A stretch of DNA of 64,000 bases from Burkholderiales bacterium (GCA_013044035.1 JABEVE010000016.1:110738-174737), one strand, 5' to 3'; shown: positions 1-8,664, counted from the stretch's first letter. Notes: generated by a model not told the origin, from the sequence alone. A program made the numbers and translations.

Positions 1-481
1 TTTCGAGCTGTTCCCCCATCTGTCGGTGATGGAGAACCTCACGCTCGCACAACTCAAGGTCTTGGGCCGCAACAAGCAGGAGGCCATCGCCAAGGGCGAG
101 CATTACCTCGATCGAGTCGGCCTGGGCTCGCAGCGCGACAAATTCCCCGGCCAGCTCTCGGGTGGCCAGCAACAGCGCGTGGCCATCGCGCGCGCGCTAT
201 GCATGGACCCCATCGCCATGCTGTTCGATGAACCCACATCGGCACTCGATCCCGAGATGGTGGGCGAGGTGCTGGAGGTCATGGTCGGCCTCGCCCAGGA
301 GGGCATGACCATGATGGTGGTGACGCACGAAATGGGCTTTGCCCGCAGTGTGTCGAGCCGCGTGGTGTTCATGGATGCCGGGCGCATCGTGGAAGACTGC
401 GCGACCACCGAGTTCTTCGGCAATACCAGCGCTCGCAGCGAGCGCGCGCAGCAGTTTCTGGGCAAGATTCTGGCGCACTGA
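1..481 (+). CDS. Polar amino-acid ABC transporter ATP-binding protein (5' end missing)
   Basis: This is the C-terminal part of an ATPase that powers uptake of a polar amino acid through an inner-membrane permease; the first in-frame codon is at base 2 and the true start lies outside the window. Visible are the Q-loop region [16 protein letters not shown], the ABC signature [15 protein letters not shown], Walker B with the catalytic Glu in [13 protein letters not shown], and the H-loop [10 protein letters not shown]. The spacing and wording fit the GlnQ/GltL/HisP subfamily. The permease and binding-protein genes would be expected to the left, outside the window. The substrate cannot be read from this fragment. 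Confidence 0.9.
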   Translation, partial: FELFPHLSVMENLTLAQLKVLGRNKQEAIAKGEHYLDRVGLGSQRDKFPGQLSGGQQQRVAIARALCMDPIAMLFDEPTSALDPEMVGEVLEVMVGLAQEGMTMMVVTHEMGFARSVSSRVVFMDAGRIVEDCATTEFFGNTSARSERAQQFLGKILAH

Positions 482-614
482 TTGGCGCCAACCGGAGTCC
501 GGGGCCGGGGCGCTGGGCAGGCGCGCATTACTATTCGCTGGCATTTGCAGTGGCCTTGCGTCGCCAAACAGCGGCCATCCCGCTGGCGTTGCGCAGCCCG
601 CTTCCTCTCCACCC

Positions 615-1685
615 ATGCAACAGTTCCAACACACTCAAATCACCCTCGCCCGCCCCGACGACTGGCACCTGCACCTGCGTGACGACGCGGCGCTGACTTA
701 CACCGTCGCGTGGACGGCGACACAGTTTGCTCGCGCCATCGTCATGCCCAATCTCAAGCCGCCGGTGGTGAACACCGCACAGGCACTCGAGTATCGCCAT
801 CGCATCCTCACGGCGCGACCGAAGGGTTCGAGCTTCCAGCCGCTGATGACGCTTTATCTCACCGACACAACACTCCCGGCTGAAATCGAGCGTGCCAAGG
901 CCAGTGGTGCGGTGCATGCGGTCAAGCTCTATCCGGCAGGAGCCACCACCAACTCCGCCAGTGGTGTGACCGATCTGGACCGCGCCTACCCGGTGTTCGA
1001 GGCCATGCAGCAGCATGGCATGCCGCTCCTGATTCATGGCGAAGTCACCGACCCCGAGGTCGACGTCTTCGATCGCGAGGCGGTGTTCATCGAGCGCCAT
1101 CTGCTGCGCATCCGGCATGATTTTCCAGCGCTCAAGATCGTGCTGGAGCACATCACCACGGCACAAGCGGCAAGCTTCGTGCGCGAGCAGGCTGCGGTGG
1201 ACGCGCGCGGCACGCCGCTGCTGGCCGCCACCATCACCGCCCACCATCTGCTCTACAGCCGCAATGCCATGTTCAGCGGGGGCATGCGGCCGCATTACTA
1301 CTGCCTGCCGGTGCTCAAGCGCGAGCGTCACCGCCTGGCGCTGGTGGCCGCGGCCACCAGCGGCGATGCGCGCTTTTTCCTCGGCACGGACTCGGCGCCG
1401 CATGCGCGGGCGCTCAAAGAAGCCGCCTGCGGCTGTGCCGGCTGCCTCACCGCGCCGCATGCGCTGGAGTTGTATGCCCAGGCATTCGAGCAGGCTGGTG
1501 CGCTCGACAGACTCGAAGCCTTCGCCAGCCACTTCGGCGCCGACTTCTATGGCCTGCCGCGCAATCCTGGCCAGATCACTCTGCGCCGCGTGCCCCAGTG
1601 CATTCCCGAGCACCTGCCGTATGTCGGTGGCGACATCGTGCCGCTGGATGCTGGGCAGACCCTGGCCTGGAGCCTGGTGGCCTGA
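615..1685 (+). CDS. pyrC: Dihydroorotase (class II, PyrC)
   Basis: Reversibly cyclises N-carbamoyl-aspartate to dihydroorotate, the third step of pyrimidine synthesis, in the cytoplasm. The 356-residue product is close to the usual length of about 345. Metal ligands are visible: His18 and His20 in DDWHLHLRD, Lys104 (the carboxylated lysine in VKLYPAGAT), His141 in [10 protein letters not shown], His179 in VLEHITT and Asp259 in LGTDSAPH. An open frame extends upstream to 339, but the part before 615 has no family likeness and overlaps the ABC gene, so the ATG at 615 is preferred. RNase P RNA follows on the same strand after about 40 bases. Confidence 0.95.
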   Translation: MQQFQHTQITLARPDDWHLHLRDDAALTYTVAWTATQFARAIVMPNLKPPVVNTAQALEYRHRILTARPKGSSFQPLMTLYLTDTTLPAEIERAKASGAVHAVKLYPAGATTNSASGVTDLDRAYPVFEAMQQHGMPLLIHGEVTDPEVDVFDREAVFIERHLLRIRHDFPALKIVLEHITTAQAASFVREQAAVDARGTPLLAATITAHHLLYSRNAMFSGGMRPHYYCLPVLKRERHRLALVAAATSGDARFFLGTDSAPHARALKEAACGCAGCLTAPHALELYAQAFEQAGALDRLEAFASHFGADFYGLPRNPGQITLRRVPQCIPEHLPYVGGDIVPLDAGQTLAWSLVA

Positions 1686-1711
1686 GCACCGCCGGAGTGG
1701 CGGCGCGCGAC

Positions 1712-1717
1712 GATAAT
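1712..1717 (+). promoter_or_regulatory. Possible -10 element of rnpB
   Basis: GATAAT matches the sigma-70 -10 consensus at five of six bases and ends 6 bases before the predicted 5' end of RNase P RNA at 1724. No convincing -35 hexamer is seen 16-18 bases upstream. Confidence 0.4.
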
Positions 1718-1723
1718 GCAGGT

Positions 1724-2073
1724 GCGAAGCGGGCCGGGCAGCCGCGCTGGCGTGGGGCGACCCACGCGGTGAGGAAGGTCCGGACTCCACAGGGCAGGGT
1801 GACGGCTAACGGCCGTGCGCGGTGACGCGACGAACAGGACCACAGAGACGAGTAAGCGCGGCGCAAGCCGCGTGGACGTGAAACGCGGCAACCTCCACCC
1901 GGAGCAACACCAAATAGGCAGGCGGAGCAGGGCTTTCGGGCCTTGTGAAAGCGCGGCCCGCGCGAGCCTGCGGGTAGGTGGCAACGAGCCGTTGCGGTAA
2001 CGCGCGGCCCAGAGGAATGGCTGCCACGTCGGGTAACCGATGCACAGAATCCGGCCTACAGGCCCGCTTCGCA
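1724..2073 (+). ncRNA. rnpB: RNase P RNA, bacterial class A
   Basis: RNA subunit of the ribozyme that trims the 5' leader from tRNA precursors. Three universally conserved blocks are present: GAGGAAGGTCCGGACTCC with the following ACAGGGCAGGGTG (1771-1800), CTCCACCCGGAGCAA then CAAATAGG (from about 1893), and near the 3' end AGAGGAATGGCTGCCACG plus ACAGAATCCGGCCTACA. The terminal P1 helix closes the molecule: GCGAAGCGGGCC at 1724-1735 pairs perfectly with GGCCCGCTTCGC at 2061-2072, which sets both ends. The size of about 350 nt is normal. A short T-rich stretch (ATTGTTTTC) follows and may aid termination. Confidence 0.95.
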
Positions 2074-2373
2074 TTGTTTTCAGGTTTGGTGCTGGGGCCG
2101 GGCTGCCGAGCGGTTCGGATCGAGAGGTGCCGGGCGTGATGCGCCCGTCTGCACCGAAGTGGCGCCAAGCGATGTGTTCCCCCCGACGGCGCAGCCATCG
2201 GAGTAGACCTGTCGGCGACGACGATGTCCATCACCAAGTCTTGCCCGTGCAGTCAGATCACAGTGGCGATCTCGCGCGATCACCAGGCCCGCGCAAATGT
2301 CCATCTCGAAGCGCACCTCTGAGCTCAATGTCACTGGTTACCATCGCCCGACAGTCCAATCCAGGGATCAACC
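2074..2373. other. Non-coding stretch between rnpB and the GST-like gene
   Basis: About 300 bases without a convincing reading frame. The short frames that cross it overlap rnpB and resemble no family I know. It probably holds the promoter of the GST-like gene, but no clear -35/-10 pair was found. Confidence 0.5.
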
Positions 2374-3000
2374 ATGGAACTCATCGGCATGCTCGACTCA
2401 CCTTATGTGCGCCGCGTCGCGGTGTCGCTGCAACTGCTCGGCCTGGAGTTCAGGCACCGCCCCTTGTCGGTGTTCCGCACCTTCGAGCAGTTCCAGCGCA
2501 TCAACCCGGTGGTCAAGGCGCCGACGTTGATCTGCGACGACGGCCAGACCCTGATGGATTCCAGCCTGATCCTGGATTACGCCGAAGCCTTGGCAGGACC
2601 CGGAAAGTCGCTGCTGCCGCACGATATCGCGCCGCGCCAGCAGGCCCTGCAGCGCGTTGGTCTGGCGCTCGCGGCTTGCGAGAAGAGTGTGCAAATCGTC
2701 TACGAACGCAATCTGCGTCCCGTCGAGAAGCGCCACGAACCCTGGCTGCAACGCGTGACGGGCCAACTTCTGAGCGCCTACGACGGGCTCGAGGCAGCGT
2801 TGGCGCAGCAGCCTTTCGACGTGCAACTGCAAGCAGGCATCTGCACCGCCGTGGCTTGGATGTTCACGCAACAAACGGTACCCGATTGCGTCGACGCTGC
2901 GCGCTATCCACATCTAGCGGCGCATTCGGCCCAAGCCGAGCAACTGCCCGCGTTCCGTGCTGCGCCCTATGGCGATGGCACCTATCCTGTCCAGGTTTAA
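2374..3000 (+). CDS. Glutathione S-transferase family protein
   Basis: A 208-residue soluble protein with the two-domain GST layout: an N-terminal thioredoxin-like half (about residues 1-80) and an all-helical C-terminal half. The N-terminus MELIGMLDSPYVRRVAVSL carries the Ser-Pro-Tyr motif near residue 9 where the catalytic Ser of this subfamily sits; the cis-Pro region is VVKAPTL and the glutathione gamma-Glu contact is DSSLILDYAE. It most resembles the YibF-like GSTs of proteobacteria. Substrate unknown. Its stop codon overlaps that of the convergent DUF190 gene (shared TTAA at 2997-3000), so neither gene has room for a private terminator. Confidence 0.85.
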   Translation: MELIGMLDSPYVRRVAVSLQLLGLEFRHRPLSVFRTFEQFQRINPVVKAPTLICDDGQTLMDSSLILDYAEALAGPGKSLLPHDIAPRQQALQRVGLALAACEKSVQIVYERNLRPVEKRHEPWLQRVTGQLLSAYDGLEAALAQQPFDVQLQAGICTAVAWMFTQQTVPDCVDAARYPHLAAHSAQAEQLPAFRAAPYGDGTYPVQV

Positions 3001-3314
3001 GGCCACCCGCACTGCGCCTGCCAGGAGACGATATGCCCGGCTGGCACCATCTGCTGGATGCGGGGCAGCACGGAGGCCACCACCTCGGGGTCGTCGTAGA
3101 ACTCCAGCACAAGCGGCAGATGCACGTTCAGGCGCAGCAGATCGTCGGCATGCACCTCCCCCTTGCTGCCGAAACCGGCCACGCCACGAAACACGGTGAC
3201 GCCGTGGACCTTGTGCTGTTCGTGCAGCAGCTTGAAGATTTCATGCATCAGGTTGTGGCCCTGCACCTTGTCGCCTTCCTTGATGTAGATGCGCGCCATC
3301 GTGACGGTTTTCAT
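2997..3314 (-). CDS. DUF190 domain protein associated with CrcB
   Basis: A 105-residue cytoplasmic protein of the DUF190 family. Typical features are the start TVTMARIYIKEGDKVQG, the central GVTVFRGVAGFG and the end of the domain with LPLVLEFYDDPEVV. DUF190 has a ferredoxin-like/PII-like fold and is often encoded beside crcB fluoride-channel genes, exactly as here: it lies 3 bases downstream of the second crcB. A regulatory or accessory role in fluoride export is plausible but unproven. Last gene of the minus-strand run that begins at 11800. Confidence 0.85.
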   Translation of the reverse strand: MKTVTMARIYIKEGDKVQGHNLMHEIFKLLHEQHKVHGVTVFRGVAGFGSKGEVHADDLLRLNVHLPLVLEFYDDPEVVASVLPRIQQMVPAGHIVSWQAQCGWP

Positions 3315-3317
3315 GGG

Positions 3318-3695
3318 TCAGACTCCCAGGGTGTGTGAAAGATAGGCGCCGAGCGCCGTGCCCAGCATGGACAAGACAACGGACAGAACCACGTAGAGCC
3401 AGGCCTTGGCAGCCTCGCCGTTTTCAATCAGGGTCAGGGTTTCCAACGAAAAGGTGGAAAACGTGGTGTAGGTGCCGACACCGCCCGTGAGGATGCCGGT
3501 GCGCATGGCCGGGCTGATGGCGGCATATTTCAGGGTTTCGTCAAACAGGAAGCCCATCAGGAACGAGCCGACGATATTGATCGACAGCGTGGCGAAGGGG
3601 AACGACCTCCCCAGCGCGCGCTGCACGACGAGGGTGTGCCCGTAGCGGCTGAAAGCGCCGATGAGCGCGAAGATCGCGATGTAGAGAAATGTCAT
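3318..3695 (-). CDS. crcB: CrcB/Fluc fluoride channel, second copy
   Basis: A small inner-membrane protein of 125 residues with four predicted helices, of the family that lets fluoride leak out of the cell as a dual-topology dimer. Family motifs are GAFSRYG near the start, FATLSINIVGSFLMGFL and TGILTGGVGTYTTFSTFSLE, the latter holding the pore and Na+ site residues. The open frame extends further upstream, but the chosen ATG gives the family start MTFLYIAIFALIGAFSRYG and lies just after the stop of the first copy. The two copies are clearly homologous, with near-identical core motifs. Product likely pairs with itself or with the other copy. Confidence 0.9.
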   Translation of the reverse strand: MTFLYIAIFALIGAFSRYGHTLVVQRALGRSFPFATLSINIVGSFLMGFLFDETLKYAAISPAMRTGILTGGVGTYTTFSTFSLETLTLIENGEAAKAWLYVVLSVVLSMLGTALGAYLSHTLGV

Positions 3696-3711
3696 CGAAG
3701 TCGCTCGCGGC

Positions 3712-4098
3712 TCAGGAGTCGGTGAATTGCAGATGGCGCGACAGATAGGCGCCGAAGAACGCGGCGGCGACCGACAACACCACGGACGCGCCGACATAGA
3801 GAGCCGCCAGGATCAAATGCCCGAGTTCGAGCAGATGGATGGCCTCGATGGAGAAGGTGGAAAACGTGGTGTAGGTGCCGAGACCGCCGGTGAGAATGCC
3901 TGTGCGCAGCTCCGGGCTGACGTTGATGCGCTCCAGCGTTTCGAAAAACAGGAAGCCCATCAGGAACGAGCCCAGCACATTGATCGACAGGGTGGCGAAC
4001 GGAAAGGCGTCGCCGAGCACGCTCTGCACCACGAGAGACTGCCCATAGCGGGCGAATGCGCCCAGGATGGCGAAAATGGAGATGTAAACGGAAACCAT
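3712..4098 (-). CDS. crcB: CrcB/Fluc fluoride channel, first copy
   Basis: A 128-residue four-helix fluoride channel subunit. Same signature blocks as the downstream copy: GAFARYG, FATLSINVLGSFLMGFLF and TGILTGGLGTYTTFSTFSIE. The start MVSVYISIFAILGAFARYG matches the family. It sits 138 bases after hyfB on the same strand and 16 bases before the second copy. Paired crcB genes can form heterodimers in some bacteria; whether these do is open. I looked for the conserved core of the fluoride riboswitch in 4099-4236 and did not see it. Confidence 0.9.
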   Translation of the reverse strand: MVSVYISIFAILGAFARYGQSLVVQSVLGDAFPFATLSINVLGSFLMGFLFFETLERINVSPELRTGILTGGLGTYTTFSTFSIEAIHLLELGHLILAALYVGASVVLSVAAAFFGAYLSRHLQFTDS

Positions 4099-4236
4099 GA
4101 AACGTCCTGAAAATCAAGAATGAGTGGGTCGTGCCGCGGTGTCGGCACGGTGCGCGGCCCGAGCTGACGCGACGACAACCGGGATTGTTGTTGTTTTCTC
4201 GGGGGCGGTTGGCTCGCAGCGGTTGTTGTGCGCGCA

Positions 4237-6255
4237 TCAGGTTGGCGGCGTCCACACCAGGACCAGCCCGAACACCAGCACCAGCAGGATGCCGATGTAG
4301 GCGAGATAGGCGTTCATCAGGCCGTTCTGCAGAAAGCGCAATCGGCGCGCCAGCCACTCCACCGTACGCACCGCCGGGGTGAACAGCAGCGCGCCGAACA
4401 TGGGGGCCTGCGAATAGCTGAACTGCAGTTCCCTGAGAAAGTAGGGCTTGCCTTCGAACTGTCGTGCCACGGCGTTGTGGGGACGATAGACAAAGTTGTA
4501 GAACACCCGCATCGCGTTGGAGAACGACAACGCGGTGGTCGCTCCGGCGTGGGCGGCATAGTCTTCGCCGCCGCACCACAGCGGCGCGCGGCGCACCGCA
4601 AAGCGCCTGCGGCCCCAGACCAGCCAGAGTGGCAACAGCGACAACAGCGGCACGGCCAGCACCAGCATGGCTGGGGAGATAAAGGCAAACCCGGCCGACA
4701 ATGGCACCAGCAGCCAGCCATGGGTCATCTGCCGTGCAGCGTCCGCGGCGGGCCACGCGGCCTGTTGCATCAGCGGCAGCCACCACACCAGGGTCACGGC
4801 GAACACCGGCACGGCCAGCCCGGTGATGAGCACGGAGAGCGTTTGCAATGCCGTCAGTTTCGCCTGGTGTTTGCGATGTTGCGCGGAGTGTTCCTCGTTC
4901 TGGCCCAGCAGACCGACGCCGAACAGTTTGACCATGGTCGCCAGGGCGATGGCGGCGGTCAGCGCCAAGCCCGCCCCGGCCAGCGCCAGGGCGATGCGCG
5001 AGCCGTCGCCTTTCAGGGTGAAGTCGTGGAACAGGGTCTGGAACAAATACCACTCGCTCACAAATCCGGCGGTGGGTGGCATGGCGGCCAGGCTCATGAC
5101 CGCGAACACCGCGCCCAGGCCGAGGGTGAGTGGCGCATGGCGCAGGATGGCGCTTTGGCGCAGATGATGGTTGCCCTGCAGCGCGGCGGCTGAATCGGCC
5201 GTGAGAAACAGGCTGCCCTTGGCCAGACTGTGGCCCATCAGGTGAAGCATGCCAACCGTCCAGGCCAGCGCCGACAGCATGTTCTGGCCACCGGCACGGA
5301 AAATCAGCGCCGCGCCCAGCGCGGTCACCGCAACCCCGGCGTTCTCGGCGGAGGAAAACGCCAGCAGCCGCCGCCAGTCGCTTTGCTGGAAGGCGTAGAG
5401 GATGGCGAGGATGGCCGTGAACGTGCCCGCCGCCAGCACCACCACACCAAAGCCCGCCAGCCAGGGCGGGTTGCCCATCCATTGCAGCAGCGCACGACCC
5501 AGCGCGAAGTAGGCGGCGTTCAGGACGATGCCCGACATGAGCGCGCCGGTGGAGCCGCTGCCGCTGCCGTAAGCCCCCGGATACCACTCGTAAAACGGCA
5601 GCAGCCCGAGCTTGGCGCCGAAGCCGGCCAGCCACAACAGGCCGAGGACAAGGGCCGGGGCCACGCCCCATCCGGTCCACCGCAGGGCGTAGGTGCCGAA
5701 GGCCAGACTCGGTCCCAGCATCAACACCGCCAGCAGCAAGGCCACGCCACCCACTTCCAGCAGCGCGAGCATGAACAGGTTGTCGTACCCAGCCTGCACG
5801 CTGCGATGATCCGCCAGCAGCATGAGCGCGCCGCCGAACCCCATGGCCTCCCAGGCGATGAGAAAACTCGCGCCGTCTTGCAGGCCGTACACGCCCAAAG
5901 CGCCGAGCAGCGACAGCGCCGCGCCCGTGGCCCAGCCGCGTGTGTGCTGGGTGCCGCCGCACAAGGATGCAAAAAATGCGGGCAGCAGCGCGGGCAGCAT
6001 CAGCCACAGCGCGGCGGCATCGGGGTGGAAGATGACGGGGTCATCGCCGAGTTGCAGCACGGCCTGCCCCGCGCTACCGCCGGGCAGGCCCCACAGCGCG
6101 CCGACGGCGGCGAACGCGCAGCCCAGTCCGAGCAGCAGGCGGGGCAGGGCGGTGCCCAGGAATAAATCGACCAGAAGCGCCAGCACCCAGACCAGCGCCG
6201 CAAGGCCAAAGGCGCTGAGGGTGATGGAACTGGCGATGGCGTCAGGCAGATTCAT
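4237..6255 (-). CDS. hyfB: Hydrogenase-4 component B-like proton-translocating membrane subunit
   Basis: A 672-residue, many-helix inner-membrane protein of the NuoL/M/N-Mrp antiporter superfamily, closest to HyfB/HycC of hydrogenase-4 and formate hydrogenlyase. Visible family marks are the conserved Glu in LIAWEAMGFGGALML, the HSLAKGSLF motif with its channel Lys, and PPTAGFVSEWYLFQ. The C-terminal part carries APLWCGGEDY and NAMRVFYNFVYRP, typical of the HyfB branch. The ATG at 6255 is chosen; a possible start at 6267 adds four residues. It overlaps the end of the ferredoxin-hyfI gene by 14 bases. Being last of the complex genes is unusual, since hyfB commonly leads such operons. Confidence 0.87.
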   Translation of the reverse strand: MNLPDAIASSITLSAFGLAALVWVLALLVDLFLGTALPRLLLGLGCAFAAVGALWGLPGGSAGQAVLQLGDDPVIFHPDAAALWLMLPALLPAFFASLCGGTQHTRGWATGAALSLLGALGVYGLQDGASFLIAWEAMGFGGALMLLADHRSVQAGYDNLFMLALLEVGGVALLLAVLMLGPSLAFGTYALRWTGWGVAPALVLGLLWLAGFGAKLGLLPFYEWYPGAYGSGSGSTGALMSGIVLNAAYFALGRALLQWMGNPPWLAGFGVVVLAAGTFTAILAILYAFQQSDWRRLLAFSSAENAGVAVTALGAALIFRAGGQNMLSALAWTVGMLHLMGHSLAKGSLFLTADSAAALQGNHHLRQSAILRHAPLTLGLGAVFAVMSLAAMPPTAGFVSEWYLFQTLFHDFTLKGDGSRIALALAGAGLALTAAIALATMVKLFGVGLLGQNEEHSAQHRKHQAKLTALQTLSVLITGLAVPVFAVTLVWWLPLMQQAAWPAADAARQMTHGWLLVPLSAGFAFISPAMLVLAVPLLSLLPLWLVWGRRRFAVRRAPLWCGGEDYAAHAGATTALSFSNAMRVFYNFVYRPHNAVARQFEGKPYFLRELQFSYSQAPMFGALLFTPAVRTVEWLARRLRFLQNGLMNAYLAYIGILLVLVFGLVLVWTPPT

Positions 6256-7132
6256 ACACGCCTCCATGCACCCGCTGCGGCTTGCGTCGCAGCAGCAAAA
6301 GCAGCGCCTCGATCAATGCTGCCGGGTTGGGTGGGCAGCCGGGCAGCCACACATCCACCGGCAGGATGCCCTCCAGCCCCTGATGGCAGGCGTAGCCGCC
6401 GCCATTGGTGCCGCCGCCGGTGGCGCAGGTGCCGGCCGCCATCACCCAGCGCGGTTGCGGCAAGGCCTCATAGGTGCGCAGCAGCGGCTCGCGCATCGCG
6501 GCAGTGACGGGGCCGGTGACCAGCAGCAGATCGGCGAAACGCGGCGACGGGGTGAAGAACACACCCAGCCGGTGCAGGTTGTAGAAGGGGTTGAGCAGGG
6601 CTTGCAGTTCGCTCTCGCAGCCGTTGCACGAACCGGCATCGACATGCCGGACGTGCAGGCTCTTGCCGAAGATTTTGAGTTCTCGCGTGAGCGCTTGTTC
6701 GTTCGAGTCTCCCCCTCCTGACTTCCCCCACGCGGTGGGTGAGGAATGGTCCGCTCCCTCTCCACGATGTGGGGAGGGTTGGTGTGGGGAGGTTTCTACC
6801 AAACCCCGATTCAACAAATCCGCCTTGTCGCGCACGCCGAATGCCCAGTCGTGGCTGATGCTGAACGCACCCGCGGGGCAGACCTCGGTGCAAAGCTGGC
6901 AGCCGACGCAGCGGGCATAGTCGAGTTGCACCTGCTGGCCAGTATCGACCCCAATGGCGGAGGCTGGACATGCGGCGACGCAATCGTTGCAGCCGCTCTG
7001 CGTCGCGTTGCAGCGCGTCGCGTCTAAACGTGGCAGACCGAGCACGCCCTCCTGCCCGTCGGGGCCGGGATGCTGCGGCCAGGGCGTGGTGGCGCGGCCT
7101 TTGTGCAATCCGAACCACGTCCATAGCGGCAT
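6242..7132 (-). CDS. Fusion of a two-cluster ferredoxin and a HyfI/NuoB-like iron-sulfur subunit
   Basis: A 296-residue electron-transfer subunit joining HyfH-like and HyfI-like modules. Residues 41-85 form a ferredoxin with two 4Fe-4S sites: Cys41, 48, 51, 55 (first gap longer than usual) and Cys75, 78, 81, 85 in CVGCQLCTEVCP. Residues about 150-285 are NuoB-like, with the proximal (N2-type) cluster ligands Cys169 and Cys172 in SCNGCE, Cys236 in AGTCATGG and Cys266 in PGCPPNP. Between them, about residues 111-144 (ETSPHQPSPHRGEGADHSS and following) is a low-complexity insert encoded by a two-hairpin repeat that keeps the frame open. Start at 7132 is supported by AAGGAG at 7139-7144. Confidence 0.87.
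   Translation of the reverse strand: MPLWTWFGLHKGRATTPWPQHPGPDGQEGVLGLPRLDATRCNATQSGCNDCVAACPASAIGVDTGQQVQLDYARCVGCQLCTEVCPAGAFSISHDWAFGVRDKADLLNRGLVETSPHQPSPHRGEGADHSSPTAWGKSGGGDSNEQALTRELKIFGKSLHVRHVDAGSCNGCESELQALLNPFYNLHRLGVFFTPSPRFADLLLVTGPVTAAMREPLLRTYEALPQPRWVMAAGTCATGGGTNGGGYACHQGLEGILPVDVWLPGCPPNPAALIEALLLLLRRKPQRVHGGVYESA
6727..6778. repeat. Two-hairpin palindromic element inside a coding region
   Basis: Two stem-loops lie side by side within the ferredoxin-hyfI gene: CCCAC/GTGGG around a 3-base loop (6727-6739), and CCCTCTCCAC (6756-6765) with GTGGGGAGGG (6769-6778), ten pairs with one G-U. The surrounding 6700-6802 has the look of dispersed intergenic repeats (alternating CCCTCTCC and GGGGAGGG runs), whose translation is the familiar low-complexity SPHQPSPHRGEG type. 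It carries no in-frame stop. Other copies are not visible in this window. Confidence 0.6.
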
Positions 7133-7142
7133 GGTCGTCTCC

Positions 7143-8663
7143 TTACCGATCGGCACCGGCGACGGACAGGCCGAAGCTGGCCTCGTTGATGGCGTAGTCC
7201 ATCATGTTGCTGTCCTCCACGGTGAAGGGGAACACCCGCCAGTTGGAAAACGACGGGTCCTTGATCTTGACGCGCTGCAGTCGGGTGCGGCTTTCATCCA
7301 GATGAACCGCGTAGAGCAGCCCGCCGCGCGTGCCCTCCACCCAGCCTAGGCCTTCGCCTTGCGGGTCGGGCTCCTCCATCACGTCGCAGCGCAGCACCGA
7401 ACCGGGTTTGACGCGGCCGATGGTCTGGCGAATGATGGCCAGTGACTCGCGGATTTCCGCCATGCGCACCAGCGAGCGGGCATGGGCATCGCCGACTTGT
7501 TGCACGGGCACGGAAAAGCGCACCTTGTCGTAGTTGGCGTAAGGGTGGTCGCGGCGCAGATCGCGGTCGAGGCTGCTGGCGCGCTCGATCGGTCCGCATG
7601 CGCCCTGGTCGAACGCAACCTGGCGGTCGAGGTGGCCGGTCGTCATCAGGCGGTCGAGATGGCTGCGGGTGCTTTCAAGGCGCTGCAGATAGCTGGCGAT
7701 GTCGTCGGTGACCGTGTCGAGCGCGGCGTCCAGGCCGCTCACATCGAGGTCGCGGCGCAACCCGCCGGGGGTGATGAGGCCGCGCAAAAACCGGCTGCCA
7801 GTGAGTTTGCCGTTGATCTGCTTGAGCCGTTCTTCGAGCAACAGCCCTTGCGCCTCGCCCACTTTCAACGTGGTGGTCTTCGACAGATGGCCGAGATAGT
7901 GCAGATGGTTGTAGAGCCGCTCCAGCTCCGCGAGGATGACACGCAGATAGCGCGAGCGCGGCGGCGCACGCCAGCCCATCGCGCCTTCCACCGCCTGCAC
8001 AAACGCCAGCGCGTGCGCCACCGAGTCGATGCCGCTGACCCGCTCGGCGAGCGTACTGCCCGTGCGCGCATCCGCTCCCTGGAACCGCGCTTCCATCGCG
8101 CGGTGTTTGTAGAACAACCGCGGGTGATAGTGCAGGATGCCTTCGCCGATGTAGAAGAACAGGAATTGGGCCGACTCCACGATGTCCGCCCGCACCGGGC
8201 CGAAGGGCAGGCGCTGGATGTCCGGCCCCAAGACCTGCGGCACGATCGGCGGCTGTGGCGTGAAATCGAGAGCCGCGGCATGGATGTCGAAACCATGCGC
8301 AAGCGGCGCGGATTCGCGCGGCATGCCTTCGTGCAGCACCAGCGGGTTGGGTTCAGGGTGGCCAGTAAAACGCAGGCCGTCAAGGTCCATCATCTCGCGC
8401 TCGTACCAGCCCAGCAACGGCAGCTTGTTGGCCAGCGAGGGCAGGGTGCGGTCCTCTGGGCGCACGCGCCAGACTTTGTAGGGCTGCTTGGCGCCCTGAC
8501 TCAGCACATAGATCACGTCCAGCCCGCCGTCGCTGCAGCCGCAGGCGTAGGCCATCTGCATGCGGCCATGGGCGCTGGGGGTGTCGCCCAGCGCGGTGAG
8601 CAGGACGTCGGTGGCGGCAGGCAACTCTGCAGGGCTCAGGCGGATGGTGTCGCAGTGGCGCAT
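7143..8663 (-). CDS. hyfG: HyfG-like (NuoC-NuoD) large subunit lacking the nickel site
   Basis: A 506-residue peripheral subunit: residues about 1-150 are NuoC-like, the rest belongs to the NuoD/[NiFe]-hydrogenase large-subunit family. In hydrogenases the nickel is held by four Cys in RxCGxC and DPCxxC motifs. Here the matching places read AERVSGIDSVAHALAF and KDPSFSNWRVF, so the four Cys are replaced by Ser, Asp, Ser and Asn. Hydrogen activation is therefore not expected. The conserved RVILAELERLYNHLHYLG block is intact, as in both families. One base separates its start from the stop of hyfF. Best described as a complex-I-like or Ehr-type subunit; electron donor and acceptor are unknown. Confidence 0.87.
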   Translation of the reverse strand: MRHCDTIRLSPAELPAATDVLLTALGDTPSAHGRMQMAYACGCSDGGLDVIYVLSQGAKQPYKVWRVRPEDRTLPSLANKLPLLGWYEREMMDLDGLRFTGHPEPNPLVLHEGMPRESAPLAHGFDIHAAALDFTPQPPIVPQVLGPDIQRLPFGPVRADIVESAQFLFFYIGEGILHYHPRLFYKHRAMEARFQGADARTGSTLAERVSGIDSVAHALAFVQAVEGAMGWRAPPRSRYLRVILAELERLYNHLHYLGHLSKTTTLKVGEAQGLLLEERLKQINGKLTGSRFLRGLITPGGLRRDLDVSGLDAALDTVTDDIASYLQRLESTRSHLDRLMTTGHLDRQVAFDQGACGPIERASSLDRDLRRDHPYANYDKVRFSVPVQQVGDAHARSLVRMAEIRESLAIIRQTIGRVKPGSVLRCDVMEEPDPQGEGLGWVEGTRGGLLYAVHLDESRTRLQRVKIKDPSFSNWRVFPFTVEDSNMMDYAINEASFGLSVAGADR

Positions 8664-8664
8664 C

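Noticed and set aside
4099..4236. Fluoride riboswitch before crcB
   Set aside because: I could not find its conserved core in this gap; a covariance search would be decisive.
3692..6007. A 771-codon open frame on the minus strand overlapping hyfB and crcB
   Set aside because: It is in the wrong phase over two well-recognised genes and has Arg/Ala-rich, non-family sequence; GC-rich DNA makes long shadow frames.
7143..8663. Active [NiFe]-hydrogenase large subunit
   Set aside because: All four nickel-binding Cys positions are replaced, so it was described as Hyf-like but not as a hydrogenase.
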